Assembly (NCBI GenBank): GCA_035363095.1
Contig: DAOSEK010000006.1
Location: forward strand, 1-64,000
Length of the DNA stretch: 64,000 nt
From: DAOSEK01 sp035363095
Lineage (GTDB): Archaea > Nanobdellota > Nanobdellia > Woesearchaeales > UBA119
Direction: 5' to 3'
Positions 16,178 to 26,869 of the stretch are shown here, piece after piece. Numbering within the stretch: the stretch's first letter is position 1; the number at the start of each line of letters is the position of its first letter. Both the position numbers and the translations under genes were made by a program. The notes under the pieces are model-generated. The model was not told where the DNA came from. It saw nothing but the letters and a program-made list of their open reading frames with translations, and made no database searches.

Positions 16178-18577
16178 ATGGAGGGGGCATTCAGAAATTC
16201 AAATGAGGTATATAATTTTTTCATATCTAAAAAGATACTCATTTCTCAGGATTTAATGGACTATCTTATAGAAAAAGAATTTAATCCAAAACAATGTGAA
16301 AGAGTGCTTACAAGTGCAGATATAAAAAACTGCGTGATTATGAATCTTGATATATTTAACATGATAGAAGAGTCAGAATATTTTCAGATAAACTGGAGCG
16401 AATTCGATGGCTCTTTAGTGGAAAAGGATTTCGATAGTAATTCTAAAAAGTACGAAACTTTTATTGATTTTATTGATTCAAATACACTTAAAAAAAATTC
16501 TTTTAATAAAAAAACAAGTTTTAAAAAAAGACTACCTACAAAAGAAAACCTTGACAAAAGAATTCATAATCTTTCAGGGGCGTCTAGTTCTAAGGGTTTT
16601 GATAAAAATGTTGGTCATGATAAAAACATCGAAAATAAAGAAAAAGGTGAAAGAAGTAAAACTACACATACTAACGATATTAATAATACTAACAATATTA
16701 ACGAACTTAACAAAATTAATGATACTAATGATATTCAAGAAATTGATGATTTTCATAACACTAATATTACTGATAGCAATAATAACAATCATAACATTAG
16801 AAGCAAAGAGTTTGAAATCAACAAAACCGATAGCAACAAAATAAACATCAAAAACATCAAATCCAAAAACCAATACGACAGCAACAACAAAAGCGATAGT
16901 GACAATCTTTGCGATGATGAGAATAACTACAAATGCAATAGTGATAATGAAAATAATGGCAACAACAGGGATAGCGAGAATTACAACAAAGATAATTCAA
17001 ACAAGAATAACAATAGCGATATTAAAAATAATCATGATGATTACATTGATAACAACAAAAAAGAATTTAACAAAAAAGAATTTAACAAAAAAGAATTTAA
17101 ATCTTTAGATTCTTCGAATAATCTAAACGTAAATAATTATCCTGAAAACAATCCTGAATGCAATTGCGATACAAATTTGGAAGATGATATAACAAATCAA
17201 AAGGGATTACATTATAAAAAAGTAGAAAATCCTTGTAGTAATACCAAACATGAAAATTTTGAACAACATTATGATCTGGAACAGATAAAATTAAAAGAGC
17301 CAGATTTTGGCAACTTCGAGATTTTATTCAATTACGAAGAGATGGACAAAAAAAGGGAGATTGGAGATTTTATTTCTTTTTTTAAACACAGATACGAATT
17401 TTTAAAAGGGGTATTATCCTCAAGAAATCAGCTTTCTTCTACAGTTTCTATTAAAAGAATAATTGTTAAAAATACAAATGATCGTAATGAATCAGTAGCT
17501 GTTATAGGGCTTATCAATTCAATCTCTAAGACCCAAAAAGGGAATTATATAATTAGTGTAGAAGACCCTACTGGTTCAATAAATGTAATGGTGAGTAGCG
17601 ATAATCCTGAACTAATTGAACTTTGCGAAGATCTTGTTTTAGATGAGGTGATAGGTATAGAAGGTGCTTTATCAAAACACATGATATATGCAACAAGAAT
17701 ATATAAACCTGATATCCCATTTGGAGCAACCATTAAAAAATCTCCTGATGAAGTATACGCTTTGTTTCTATCTGATATTCATGTTGGTTCAAATATGTTT
17801 TTGGAAGAGGATTTGAACAGATTTTTGAAATGGATTAATCAAGAAAGTGGAAGTGAGGAACAAAAAAGAGTTGCAGGGTTAGTAAAATATATATTTGTAT
17901 TAGGGGATGTTGTAGATGGAGTAGGGATTTATCCTGGACAAGAGAAAGAACTTGATATTAAAGATATTTACAAACAATACGAAAAAGCAGCAGAATTTAT
18001 TAAAAGAATTCCTATTGAAAAAAATATTTTTATTATTCCTGGAAATCATGATGCTTTAAGATTGTCCGAACCTCAACCACAATTATCAAAACTTTATGCG
18101 TCCTCTTTTTATAATATTCCTAACGTGACTCTTCTTACAAATCCTTCATCAATAAGGATTCATAAAAAAGCTGGTTTTCCAGGTTTTGATGTTTTGATGT
18201 ACCATGGATATTCCTTTGATTATTATGTTGCAAATGTGGATACAATTAGAAGACAGGGAGGCTATGATAGAGCTGATTTGATAATGAAATTTCTTTTACA
18301 TACGAGACATCTTGCACCAACACACACCTCTTCATTGTATGTGCCTGAAACAAGAGACGATTTTTTAATGATTAAACAAGTGCCTGATTTTTTTGTAACA
18401 GGACATATTCATAAAACATCTGTTTCAAATTATAAGGGAATTACACTGATATCTGGAAGTTGTTGGCAAGGCAGAACATCTTTTCAGGAAAAAGTAGGAC
18501 ACCATCCCGAACCATCAAGGGTTCCTATTGTAAATCTTAATACTAGAGAGGTAAAGATACTTAATTTTTCAAGGTAA
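16178..18577 (+). CDS. polB: DNA polymerase D small subunit (DP1) with a long Asn-rich insert
   Basis: A 799-residue DP1, far above the usual ~620-740. It is the proofreading subunit of the archaeal replicative PolD. After an N-terminal helical domain (1-100) comes a disordered Asn/Asp/Lys/Ser-rich insert (about 120-370), then the OB-fold (VIGLINSISKTQKGNYIISV, about 435) and the calcineurin-like phosphoesterase with SDIHVG (~532), GDVVDG (~577), GNHDA (~624), YHGYSFD and GHIHKT (~743), so the 3'-5' exonuclease metal site looks intact. A TATA-like CTTTTATAG 26 nt before ATG 16178 supports a leaderless start there. The insert contains three in-frame 15-bp repeats (17056-17100). The stop is four bp before the DP2 start. 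Confidence 0.95.
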   Translation: MEGAFRNSNEVYNFFISKKILISQDLMDYLIEKEFNPKQCERVLTSADIKNCVIMNLDIFNMIEESEYFQINWSEFDGSLVEKDFDSNSKKYETFIDFIDSNTLKKNSFNKKTSFKKRLPTKENLDKRIHNLSGASSSKGFDKNVGHDKNIENKEKGERSKTTHTNDINNTNNINELNKINDTNDIQEIDDFHNTNITDSNNNNHNIRSKEFEINKTDSNKINIKNIKSKNQYDSNNKSDSDNLCDDENNYKCNSDNENNGNNRDSENYNKDNSNKNNNSDIKNNHDDYIDNNKKEFNKKEFNKKEFKSLDSSNNLNVNNYPENNPECNCDTNLEDDITNQKGLHYKKVENPCSNTKHENFEQHYDLEQIKLKEPDFGNFEILFNYEEMDKKREIGDFISFFKHRYEFLKGVLSSRNQLSSTVSIKRIIVKNTNDRNESVAVIGLINSISKTQKGNYIISVEDPTGSINVMVSSDNPELIELCEDLVLDEVIGIEGALSKHMIYATRIYKPDIPFGATIKKSPDEVYALFLSDIHVGSNMFLEEDLNRFLKWINQESGSEEQKRVAGLVKYIFVLGDVVDGVGIYPGQEKELDIKDIYKQYEKAAEFIKRIPIEKNIFIIPGNHDALRLSEPQPQLSKLYASSFYNIPNVTLLTNPSSIRIHKKAGFPGFDVLMYHGYSFDYYVANVDTIRRQGGYDRADLIMKFLLHTRHLAPTHTSSLYVPETRDDFLMIKQVPDFFVTGHIHKTSVSNYKGITLISGSCWQGRTSFQEKVGHHPEPSRVPIVNLNTREVKILNFSR
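17056..17100. repeat. 15-bp in-frame tandem repeat in DP1
   Basis: Three copies of AACAAAAAAGAATTT encode NKKEF three times within the low-complexity insert of the PolD small subunit. Confidence 0.9.
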
Positions 18578-18581
18578 TAAA

Positions 18582-21500
18582 ATGGTAATTGCAACAAAAG
18601 AGATGCTAAAATATTTTGAGAGTATAGAAAAAAGGACTCAACATTGTTTTGATATCTCATCAAAGGCAAGGCAACAAGGCTATGACCCTCAAAAAAAAGT
18701 CGAGGTTAAAATTGCAAGAAACATGGCAGAAAGGGTTGTAGGTCTTATATCTACTGCCACTGACGCAATTAATGATGTAGAACTTATTAAAAGGATTCAA
18801 GAGCTTGAATTATTATATGGCCCATTAGATTGGAAGGTTGCTTTGATAATTGGTAAAGAAGTTGCTGAGCAAAAGTTTGGAAAGTTTTCTTCATTAAAAG
18901 AGGCTATAGAGGTAGGGATTAGAACAGGGTTTGCATACCATACAGTAGGGATAGTGGCTGCTCCTCTTGAAGGATTTACCGGGGTTGATATCAAGAAAAC
19001 CAAGGATGGTAAAGAGTACTTATGTATTAAATTTTCAGGGCCCATTAGGGGAGCAGGAGGGACTGCGGCTGCTTTTTGCGTTATACTTGCTGATTTTATA
19101 AGGGTTAATATGGGTTTATCAGAATACGATCCAAGCGATGATGAGATTAGTAGATACATTATAGAAATTAATGATTATAATGACAGGGTAACTCCCTTAC
19201 AGTACCATCCTAGTGAAAAGGAAATAGCTTATCTTATTTCCCACATTCCTGTAGAGGTAGGGGGAGAACCTACAGAGAAAATAGAAGTTTCAAACTATAA
19301 AGATCTTGAAAGAATAGAGACTAATCAAATAAGGGGTGGAATGGCTTTAGTTCTTTCAATGGTTGCTTTAAAAGCTCCAAAAGTGTGGAAAAGACTGAGT
19401 GTGTGGGGAAAGGAGTTTCAGTTAAACTGGCTTTGGCTTGATGAGTTTTTAGCTATTCAAAAAAAGGAAAAAGCACAAGGCAAGCATGAGGAAAGTTCTT
19501 CTTTTAAGCTAACGCCCAATTATACATACATAAGTGAACTTGTTGCAGGAAGGCCTGTTTTTTCATATCCTTTAAGGTCTGGCGGTTTTAGGCTTAGATA
19601 TGGCCGTTCAAGAACTAGTGGTTTTTCATCAGCAGCGATTAATCCTGCAACTATGATTACTTGTGAGAATTTTATTGCAATAGGTACGCAGATCAAAGTT
19701 GAAAGGCCTGGAAAGGCTGCTGCAATAACTAGTTGCGATTCTGTTAATGGTCCTATTGTAAAAATTGATGATGGCTCAGTATTGAAGATTAATTCAGTTC
19801 AAGAGGCATTAGCGGTTAAAAAAAGAGTTACTGAGATAATATATCTTGGAGATATTCTATTTAATTATGGGGATTTCAATGAGAACGGACATGTGCTCGT
19901 ACCTGTTGGATATTGTCCTGAGTGGTGGGTGTGCGAACTTAAAGAGGCAATTAAAAAAAAATATTTTGATAATAAAGAGGTAGGAAAAAAAGAGATTATT
20001 AATGTAATTAAAAATAAATTGGGATTTGAAAATCCTGATATTTTCAAGAATATGCCAACATTTCAGCCTTCATTTGCCCATGCAAAAAAAACATCATTAG
20101 AACTTGATATCCCGCTTCATCCTGGTTATATTTATTTTTGGAGTGAAATATGTCCAAAAGATCTTTTGAATCTTTTGAGGATGCTTTCAAAGTATTCAAG
20201 TGTTAAAAATGAGCACGAAAAGGTCAAGCTCGTATTTATGATTAATGAAAGTGATGGAAATTTGGTATGTGCAAAAAGAACACTTGAGATATTAGGAGTT
20301 CCTTTTTCATATGTGAATAATAATTACATAGTTTTAAATGATTCAGATACTAATGCATTTTTATGTAATCTGGGAACAAGCCCGGATGAATATGAGGTTT
20401 CTATAACTGAGATATTTTCAAAAGTAGAAGGGTTAATTTCTAAAGACCCAGATGATTTAAAATCAGGATTAGATGTAATAAAACAAATATCTAATGTAAA
20501 AATAATGGATTTATCCGGTACATTTATTGGTGCAAGGATGGGCAGACCTGAGAAAGCTAAGATGAGAACTTTGAAAGGAAGTCCTGAAACCCTTTTTCCT
20601 GTTGGAACACAAGGTGGAAGGCTAAGAAGTTTTGAAGAGGCATCAAATGTTGGATTTGTTGAAGCTGATATTCCTAAGCATTATTGTGAGAAATGCAAAA
20701 AAGAGGTTTCTTTTGGGATGTGCGATTTTTGTCTTCAACCAACTAAACAGATGTATTATTGTCCAGTTTGTAAGGATTGGGGCATGGAAAAAGAATGCGA
20801 AAAACACGGTGAGAAAAAAGTTTATGGCCCGCAAAAAATTGAGATTAAAGAACTTTATAATGCGTGGATAAAACATTTGGGTGTTGGTAAGCCTGAAATA
20901 TTAAAAGGCGTAAGAGGAACAAGTAGCAAAAATCATATTCCAGAACATTTTGCAAAAGGGCTTTTAAGGGCAAAATCTAAGATTGCTGTAAATAAAGATG
21001 GTACTATTCGTTATGATGTAAGTGAGGTTCCTTTAACTCATTTTAAGCCCAAAGAGATAAGAACCTCAATTAAAAAATTAAAGGAATTAGGTTATGTTCT
21101 AGATATATATGGAAATCCTTTAACAGATGAAAACCAAATTCTAGAGATTAAACCTCAAGACATTATTCTTCCAAGTATAAAAGAAGGTTTTGAAGAAGGT
21201 GCTGATATGATTCTTTTAAGGGTTTGCAATTTTATAGATTTATTACTTGAGAAATTATATCACATGAAACCTTTTTATGAAATAAAATCAAAAGAAGATT
21301 TAGTAGGGCATCTGGTTTTAGGAATGGCGCCACACATTTCTTGTGGAATGGTCGGTAGAATAATTGGATTTTCAGAAACTCAAGGGCTTTTTTGCTCGCC
21401 AATGTTTCATGCTGCACTACGAAGAGATTGTGATGGCGATGAGGCTTGTCTTTTGATGCTTATGGACGCTTTTTTGAATTTTTCTAGAGAGTATATGCCT

Positions 21501-22184
21501 GATAAAAGAGGTGGAAGGTCAATGGATGCGCCATTGGTTATTACCTCAGTTTTAGACCCCTCAGAAGTTGATGATATGGTATTGGGTTTGGATGTAGAAT
21601 ATTCATATCCTATTGAATTATATAATGCTGCGCAAAATTACAAAAACCCAAGAGAATTATCTATTGATACTATTGGAAAAAGGCTTGGAAAAGAAAAACA
21701 ATATGAAGGTTTTGGGTTCACACATGACACAGAAAATTTCAATGCAGGGGTTTTGATATCCGCATATAAAATACTTCCTACAATGGATGACAAGATGAAA
21801 AAACAGATGTTTTTAGCTGAGAAAATCAGAGCTGTTGATGAAAATGATGTTGCAAAGCTTGTAATTGAGAAGCATTTTCTAAAAGACCTTAAGGGAAATC
21901 TGAGAAAATTCTCACAACAATCTTTTAGATGTGTTAAATGCAATGAAATTTTTAGAAGACCACCTTTAAGGGGCATTTGCACGCAATGTGGTGGAAAGAT
22001 TATATTTACTATTTCTGAAGGTTCAGTAATAAAATATCTTCAGCCTTCTTTAGACCTCTCTGAAAAGTACAATGTTGGACAATATTTAAAGCAAACATTA
22101 GAGTTAACTAATCAAAGGGTAGAAAGTATGTTTGGAAAGGAAATAGAGAAACAGGAAAGTCTCTCTTCATGGTTTGGAAAATAG
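18582..22184 (+). CDS. polC: DNA polymerase D large subunit (DP2)
   Basis: A 1200-residue catalytic subunit of PolD, normal length, without an intein. The active-site loop LRRDCDGDEACLLML carries Asp949 and Asp951 of the double-psi beta-barrel centre. Zinc motifs appear at CEKCKKEVSFGMCDFC and YCPVCKDWG (about residues 700-745) and near the C-terminus at CVKC...CTQCGG (about 1125-1145). The protein ends QESLSSWFGK, a clear PCNA-interacting QxxLxxWF motif. It follows DP1 by four bp, so the two subunits are co-translated. Together with Orc1/Cdc6 upstream it reproduces the cdc6-DP1-DP2 order known near euryarchaeal origins. Confidence 0.97.
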   Translation: MVIATKEMLKYFESIEKRTQHCFDISSKARQQGYDPQKKVEVKIARNMAERVVGLISTATDAINDVELIKRIQELELLYGPLDWKVALIIGKEVAEQKFGKFSSLKEAIEVGIRTGFAYHTVGIVAAPLEGFTGVDIKKTKDGKEYLCIKFSGPIRGAGGTAAAFCVILADFIRVNMGLSEYDPSDDEISRYIIEINDYNDRVTPLQYHPSEKEIAYLISHIPVEVGGEPTEKIEVSNYKDLERIETNQIRGGMALVLSMVALKAPKVWKRLSVWGKEFQLNWLWLDEFLAIQKKEKAQGKHEESSSFKLTPNYTYISELVAGRPVFSYPLRSGGFRLRYGRSRTSGFSSAAINPATMITCENFIAIGTQIKVERPGKAAAITSCDSVNGPIVKIDDGSVLKINSVQEALAVKKRVTEIIYLGDILFNYGDFNENGHVLVPVGYCPEWWVCELKEAIKKKYFDNKEVGKKEIINVIKNKLGFENPDIFKNMPTFQPSFAHAKKTSLELDIPLHPGYIYFWSEICPKDLLNLLRMLSKYSSVKNEHEKVKLVFMINESDGNLVCAKRTLEILGVPFSYVNNNYIVLNDSDTNAFLCNLGTSPDEYEVSITEIFSKVEGLISKDPDDLKSGLDVIKQISNVKIMDLSGTFIGARMGRPEKAKMRTLKGSPETLFPVGTQGGRLRSFEEASNVGFVEADIPKHYCEKCKKEVSFGMCDFCLQPTKQMYYCPVCKDWGMEKECEKHGEKKVYGPQKIEIKELYNAWIKHLGVGKPEILKGVRGTSSKNHIPEHFAKGLLRAKSKIAVNKDGTIRYDVSEVPLTHFKPKEIRTSIKKLKELGYVLDIYGNPLTDENQILEIKPQDIILPSIKEGFEEGADMILLRVCNFIDLLLEKLYHMKPFYEIKSKEDLVGHLVLGMAPHISCGMVGRIIGFSETQGLFCSPMFHAALRRDCDGDEACLLMLMDAFLNFSREYMPDKRGGRSMDAPLVITSVLDPSEVDDMVLGLDVEYSYPIELYNAAQNYKNPRELSIDTIGKRLGKEKQYEGFGFTHDTENFNAGVLISAYKILPTMDDKMKKQMFLAEKIRAVDENDVAKLVIEKHFLKDLKGNLRKFSQQSFRCVKCNEIFRRPPLRGICTQCGGKIIFTISEGSVIKYLQPSLDLSEKYNVGQYLKQTLELTNQRVESMFGKEIEKQESLSSWFGK

Positions 22185-22211
22185 TATATTTAGAATCCTG
22201 ACAAAAGCTAT

Positions 22212-22440
22212 AGTACTTTTGCTTTAGTTAAAGGATGGTTTTCTAAACGATGTACTCGATGCACTTATAATTCTGAGAATAAATAGAGCACTTTTGCTTG
22301 AGTTAAAGGATGGTTTTCTAAACGATGTACTCGATGTACTTATAATTCTGAGAATAAATAGAGCACTTTTGCTTGTGTTAAAAAATGGTTTTCTTAACAA
22401 TGTACTCAAAATCCTGAGAAAAGATACAGCACGTTTAACT
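22212..22440. repeat. 75-bp tandem repeat after polC
   Basis: Three copies starting at 22212, 22287 and 22362, the third diverged; a weaker fourth follows. The unit includes AGCACTTTTGCTTGAGTTAA and AAACGATGTACTCGATG. The spacer 22185-22510 contains nothing else. An open minus-strand frame (22475-22224) is a by-product of the 75-bp period. Confidence 0.9.
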
Positions 22441-22510
22441 TTTGGTAAAATATGGTATGTTAAACAATAAAGCAATACTCAAAATATCAAATTCTAATTA
22501 AAATTAAATC

Positions 22511-25500
22511 TTAATCAAGATATTCATAAGTGATATTTAGATAAGGTTTGCATCCGTTTATTCCAAACTCACTACACTTTTCACTTGGAAGAATTCCAGA
22601 ATCAAAACAGGTGAATGAAGCTTTGTTTGATGCTAAGTCTGATCCGACAATTCTTGTGACAAAGCGTTGGTTTCCACCTAATATGTACTCTGAAGCAACC
22701 TCTTTTATATCAATACAAATCCACTTCGTTAGATTTGTATCTTTTTCACTTTTTATTACTAAGGGAGTTATTTTAATTTCTTTAGATGTCTGTTTTTTAA
22801 GTATTTCTTTTATTTCTTTTTGGATATTTATTACTGAGCATTGGGTATTATTTGTGAAACCAATAGATATAATATCTCCATCAAGATTTCCTGCATATAT
22901 ATTATACATGCACAGCTGGGCACTTTTAATGGCACTATTTAAAAGTATATCTTCTGCATCTGAGATATCAAATTCAAGGTCTGTTACAAAATTCCAATCT
23001 TTATGACCTACATTTGATTGAGGGCAAAATGTTATTGGATTGCAAAGACTTTCAACCACACAATCATCACAATCACTCCTTAAATAAATATTTTCTGGTA
23101 CTTTTAAAATCACTGAAGATAAATCAATATAAGTATAGTATCCTAAAAGCCTTACATACATCCCTTTAGATTCTTTTTTGTTTGCAGTAATTGTTAGATT
23201 TGAACCTAGGCATAATTCAAGATCTATTTTATAGGAATTCATCTCATTATTATCAAAAATCAAATTATCATAATTACAACTTATGATTGCTGTTGTTTCT
23301 TTTGATTCATCATAGTTTGAAAATGTTATATCCATTGTTTGGTTAGAGTAATTGAAAATATTGATTTTTGTTATCTCTCCTAAATCTATTCTTTCAAATT
23401 CAAATGTAGGAGAGGATGCATCCATTATGATTATGTTATCAGAGCCTCTTTGAAGATTTATGTTATTTAGTAATACACTTTTTTCAAAATCCTGATTTAA
23501 CATTATTTTGGCAAAGTGGCCTTTTGAATAAAACTTTCTCTTTGTTGTATTCAAAGAGAGTGTTAGTTGCATTCCTTCAAAGTCAAAGATATAGGGGTTT
23601 TTTATTGATATGACGTATTGATCTACAAATTCATTTAAAGATGTCATATTTATGGTATAACTTATTTTATTTGCAAAATACTTAATCCCTATTTTTAGTT
23701 TTGATGTGTCAAGTTCTTCAAAATCTGAAATCTTGGTGTAATATATTGTAACTTTTTTGGTTCTTGAATCATATCTCGAGTATATATTTAATGATTCAAT
23801 TATTTTTAGGAGTTTTGTTTTTATATCTTCAATTTCTGCATTTGTTTGGTTAGTGATATTAGTTAAATTTAATTGCGTATCTTTTTGATCAGATTCGATG
23901 GTTTGATTAGGGTCTATTGGTTGAAGGGAAGGGCTTTGAATGATGGAATCATTAGAGTCATTAGAAACAATTTGATTTTGTGTTTCATTTTGCTCTGCAG
24001 TTTTGTCTTCAATTACAAAACCCTGGTCTATTTCTGTCGTGGTGTTTATTTCTTTAGAAGTGTTATCTTTTATTTGTTCTTCTCCATCCATTATATCTTC
24101 ATTTTGGGTTATGTTTGAGATGTTATTATCATTTTGTAAAGGGGTTGTTGTTTGTGTATCTTCTATGGATTGATTTATTGTGTTATTTTCGTTATCAGTT
24201 ATATTAGTTTGAGGCAAATTATTTGTTGTTGTGTTCTCATTTTCTTCTTGTGTTTCATTTATTGTAGTTATATCGCTGTTTTCTATTGATTGTGTTGTTG
24301 TGCTATCATCGTTAATATTTGCTTGATTATTATCATCTTTTGTATTTAGATTATTTGTTTGTATGCTATCAATAATTTCTTCATCAATTACCTCTTGTTC
24401 TTTTTCCTCTTCAGCAGGATTATTTTGCTGGTTTGTTGCATCTTTGAGATTTTCATTTTGTAATTCATTTAGATCCCCTTCTTCCAAATCCTGTGTAATC
24501 CTGCCGGTAATACCACCTTCAAAGAATCTTATTACAGACATTATAATTCCAGTTAAAAAGTCACCTAAAGAACTAAAAATTCTTGTAGCTCCAATAAATG
24601 CCCCAGTTATTCCAAATTGATTTGAGCTTAAATCATTTTCTTGGGCTATTTGTATAATTTGATAATTCTGTTCATTAATATAATCATCATATAATAAAAC
24701 TATTTGATAGTAGTCGGGGGTTACTTTGGTATCAAATGATAAGGTGTTTTGCTCTTCATTAAAGACTATTTCTCTAAATTCATCAAAAATTATTGGCTGA
24801 GAAAGTTCTTTTGTATATTTTATCTCTTCAAATACATTGGATGTTTCATTATCAGAAATTATCTGCGTATCAAAAAAATTCTGGTCTGAAACAAAAAGTG
24901 CAACTTCGAAGTATTGTCTTAAGTAATTTCCTTCAAATTCAGATTCCAAATAACAATAATCGTTTATTGGAACGGATCTTTTGTTTTCAATTATAAAATT
25001 ACATCTAGTCGGGCTTATTACATTAAATACATCGTTAATACACTCAATATTACAGCTATCTGATTCAATATAATCTAACGCGTTAATGTATGCTGTTGTG
25101 TTAAATGTTTTTATAGAGGGAATCTTTGATTTGAAAACACCTGTTGTTCTAAGGGTTATGTTTAGATAAAATACATCAACAGTATCTTCTTTGATTAAAT
25201 AAATCTTCATTGTTTCTAAGAAATTCTGAGTTTTATTTGGCTCGTCATATGAGATAAATAATATATTATTACTTATGGAAGTGCTAATGCCTGTCACTTT
25301 AGTTTCTAAGAATCCATAGTTGTTATCATCCGCATTTGTAGCATTTATCAAATCAATCTCTATGCCTTGATAGGGGATTAGTGTAATAGGTGCAAGATAA
25401 TTTATCAAGTTTTCACTATCTTTGGTTTGATTGCTTAAATTTGTTTTGTTATCAAGACTTTGGTTTAGAATCGCAGTTTCATTTCCAATTACACTTTGGT

Positions 25501-26860
25501 TGTTATCATAAATTTTTAAGTTTTCCAAATATCTCTCTTTATCAACGAATGTAATGTTTAATAAAAATTCTGTTATCGTTGAGTTATGATATTCTTTAAT
25601 CTTAATGATGTCATTTTCTATATCATTTATTGGAATAATTTCTAGCACATCGTTAACAATTACTATTGCCGTATTATTTGTTCCTACGCCCAAAAAGGTT
25701 GAACTTCTTCCCAAGATGGAGTTTAAATTAATATGGGTTATTTCTTTTTTAATTGCAAGTGCAGAATATGTTATTCCTGTTTGGTTTATTTGGGATATTG
25801 TTATGTTTGTATCGCTTAGGTTTTCAAGAGAAGCGTTTGTGAAGTTTTGTGTTTGATTGTTGATCTCATCAATACTTTGGTTTGAATAAATAGTTTGGTT
25901 TGTTGTTTGATTAAATAGTTCTTCTATATCATCTTCAATACTAATTTCTTCTTCATCTGTTTCTTCACCCTCTTCTTCATCATCATCCTCTTCTTCAATT
26001 TCTTTCGGAGTTTGATTTCCAATTATTTCGATTTCATCATCAATATTTATCTGCTGTTCCTGTTCATTTATTTCTTCTTGATCATTTAATTGATCTTGAT
26101 TTTCTTCTGATTGATTTGTTTGTTGAATGCTTTGGTTTGATTGAGTTTGATTAGATGAATTTTGTATTGCTAGTATATTATCAATTTCTTCTTGGGTTTG
26201 ATTTTCAATTATTTCAATTTCATCCCTATTCGAAATGAATCCTTGTGTATTATCAACATTCTCTGAGGGTTCAATATCCATTTCAGGGTTTTGTTCAATG
26301 AAAATATCAGGATTTTCAATAATCTGTTCAGGATAATTTGTATCTGTGAACTGAGGGTCTGTAGTAATTACTAAATCGTTTGTATCTTCAAAACCGGTGT
26401 TTAAGTCGCTATTTTCATCAATAGATGATACATCTGTTGCAAAAAAACCTGTAATCCCGCTATTATTTGAATTTAGAAAAAATGAGGAGCTTAACACCAT
26501 TAGTGCGATTACCATCAAAGAAATAATTATTATACTTGTTTTTCTTTTCTTTAGATTCTTATTGAGGATCAGTTTTTTTAAATCGTGAGAATCTTGTGAA
26601 TCGTTTTCTTTAAAATGCTTTCTTTTATGAAGTTCTGCTATGATTTTTTCAGGATTTTCCCCTTTAAAAAATGAATGAATTTTTTGTTTATATTCAACAT
26701 ATGTTAGATTGCCATCAAGGTAACTTTTAAAGAAAGTTTCTTTTATTTTTTTAATTGTTTTATCAATATTTTTTATCTGTTCCTCTTTTGAATTAGTCGG
26801 ATTTTTGCGTATATCTTCTATAAGTTCTTCATAGTCCCTTAATGAGTTAGGATTATTCAT
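22511..26860 (-). CDS. Giant membrane-anchored surface protein with GITG motifs
   Basis: A 1449-residue protein. Residues 1-108 are a charged cytoplasmic domain (LRDYEELIEDIRKN, and YLDGNLTYVEYKQKIHSFF), followed by one membrane helix (109-129, IIIISLMVIALMVLSSSFF) and a long extracellular part. The latter has two Glu/Gln/Asn/Thr-rich low-complexity zones (about 190-330 and 790-980), dozens of N-glycosylation sequons, and a second hydrophobic zone about 740-780 with GITGAFIGATR and GGITGRITQD. The C-terminal ~200 residues hold paired cysteines (CDDCVVESLC) and a beta-rich region resembling a DNRLRE-type domain. GITG-bearing surface proteins are common in DPANN archaea. It starts nine bp after the HTH gene. 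Function unknown; adhesion or an envelope role is inferred. Confidence 0.85.
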   Translation of the reverse strand: MNNPNSLRDYEELIEDIRKNPTNSKEEQIKNIDKTIKKIKETFFKSYLDGNLTYVEYKQKIHSFFKGENPEKIIAELHKRKHFKENDSQDSHDLKKLILNKNLKKRKTSIIIISLMVIALMVLSSSFFLNSNNSGITGFFATDVSSIDENSDLNTGFEDTNDLVITTDPQFTDTNYPEQIIENPDIFIEQNPEMDIEPSENVDNTQGFISNRDEIEIIENQTQEEIDNILAIQNSSNQTQSNQSIQQTNQSEENQDQLNDQEEINEQEQQINIDDEIEIIGNQTPKEIEEEDDDEEEGEETDEEEISIEDDIEELFNQTTNQTIYSNQSIDEINNQTQNFTNASLENLSDTNITISQINQTGITYSALAIKKEITHINLNSILGRSSTFLGVGTNNTAIVIVNDVLEIIPINDIENDIIKIKEYHNSTITEFLLNITFVDKERYLENLKIYDNNQSVIGNETAILNQSLDNKTNLSNQTKDSENLINYLAPITLIPYQGIEIDLINATNADDNNYGFLETKVTGISTSISNNILFISYDEPNKTQNFLETMKIYLIKEDTVDVFYLNITLRTTGVFKSKIPSIKTFNTTAYINALDYIESDSCNIECINDVFNVISPTRCNFIIENKRSVPINDYCYLESEFEGNYLRQYFEVALFVSDQNFFDTQIISDNETSNVFEEIKYTKELSQPIIFDEFREIVFNEEQNTLSFDTKVTPDYYQIVLLYDDYINEQNYQIIQIAQENDLSSNQFGITGAFIGATRIFSSLGDFLTGIIMSVIRFFEGGITGRITQDLEEGDLNELQNENLKDATNQQNNPAEEEKEQEVIDEEIIDSIQTNNLNTKDDNNQANINDDSTTTQSIENSDITTINETQEENENTTTNNLPQTNITDNENNTINQSIEDTQTTTPLQNDNNISNITQNEDIMDGEEQIKDNTSKEINTTTEIDQGFVIEDKTAEQNETQNQIVSNDSNDSIIQSPSLQPIDPNQTIESDQKDTQLNLTNITNQTNAEIEDIKTKLLKIIESLNIYSRYDSRTKKVTIYYTKISDFEELDTSKLKIGIKYFANKISYTINMTSLNEFVDQYVISIKNPYIFDFEGMQLTLSLNTTKRKFYSKGHFAKIMLNQDFEKSVLLNNINLQRGSDNIIIMDASSPTFEFERIDLGEITKINIFNYSNQTMDITFSNYDESKETTAIISCNYDNLIFDNNEMNSYKIDLELCLGSNLTITANKKESKGMYVRLLGYYTYIDLSSVILKVPENIYLRSDCDDCVVESLCNPITFCPQSNVGHKDWNFVTDLEFDISDAEDILLNSAIKSAQLCMYNIYAGNLDGDIISIGFTNNTQCSVINIQKEIKEILKKQTSKEIKITPLVIKSEKDTNLTKWICIDIKEVASEYILGGNQRFVTRIVGSDLASNKASFTCFDSGILPSEKCSEFGINGCKPYLNITYEYLD

Positions 26861-26869
26861 TTTCGTTTT

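Noticed and set aside
18582..22184. Intein in polC
   Set aside because: The protein has normal length and no Hint-domain motifs near the active site.
22224..22475. 83-codon minus-strand frame after polC
   Set aside because: By-product of the 75-bp tandem repeat; the first copy has the same sequence but no start.
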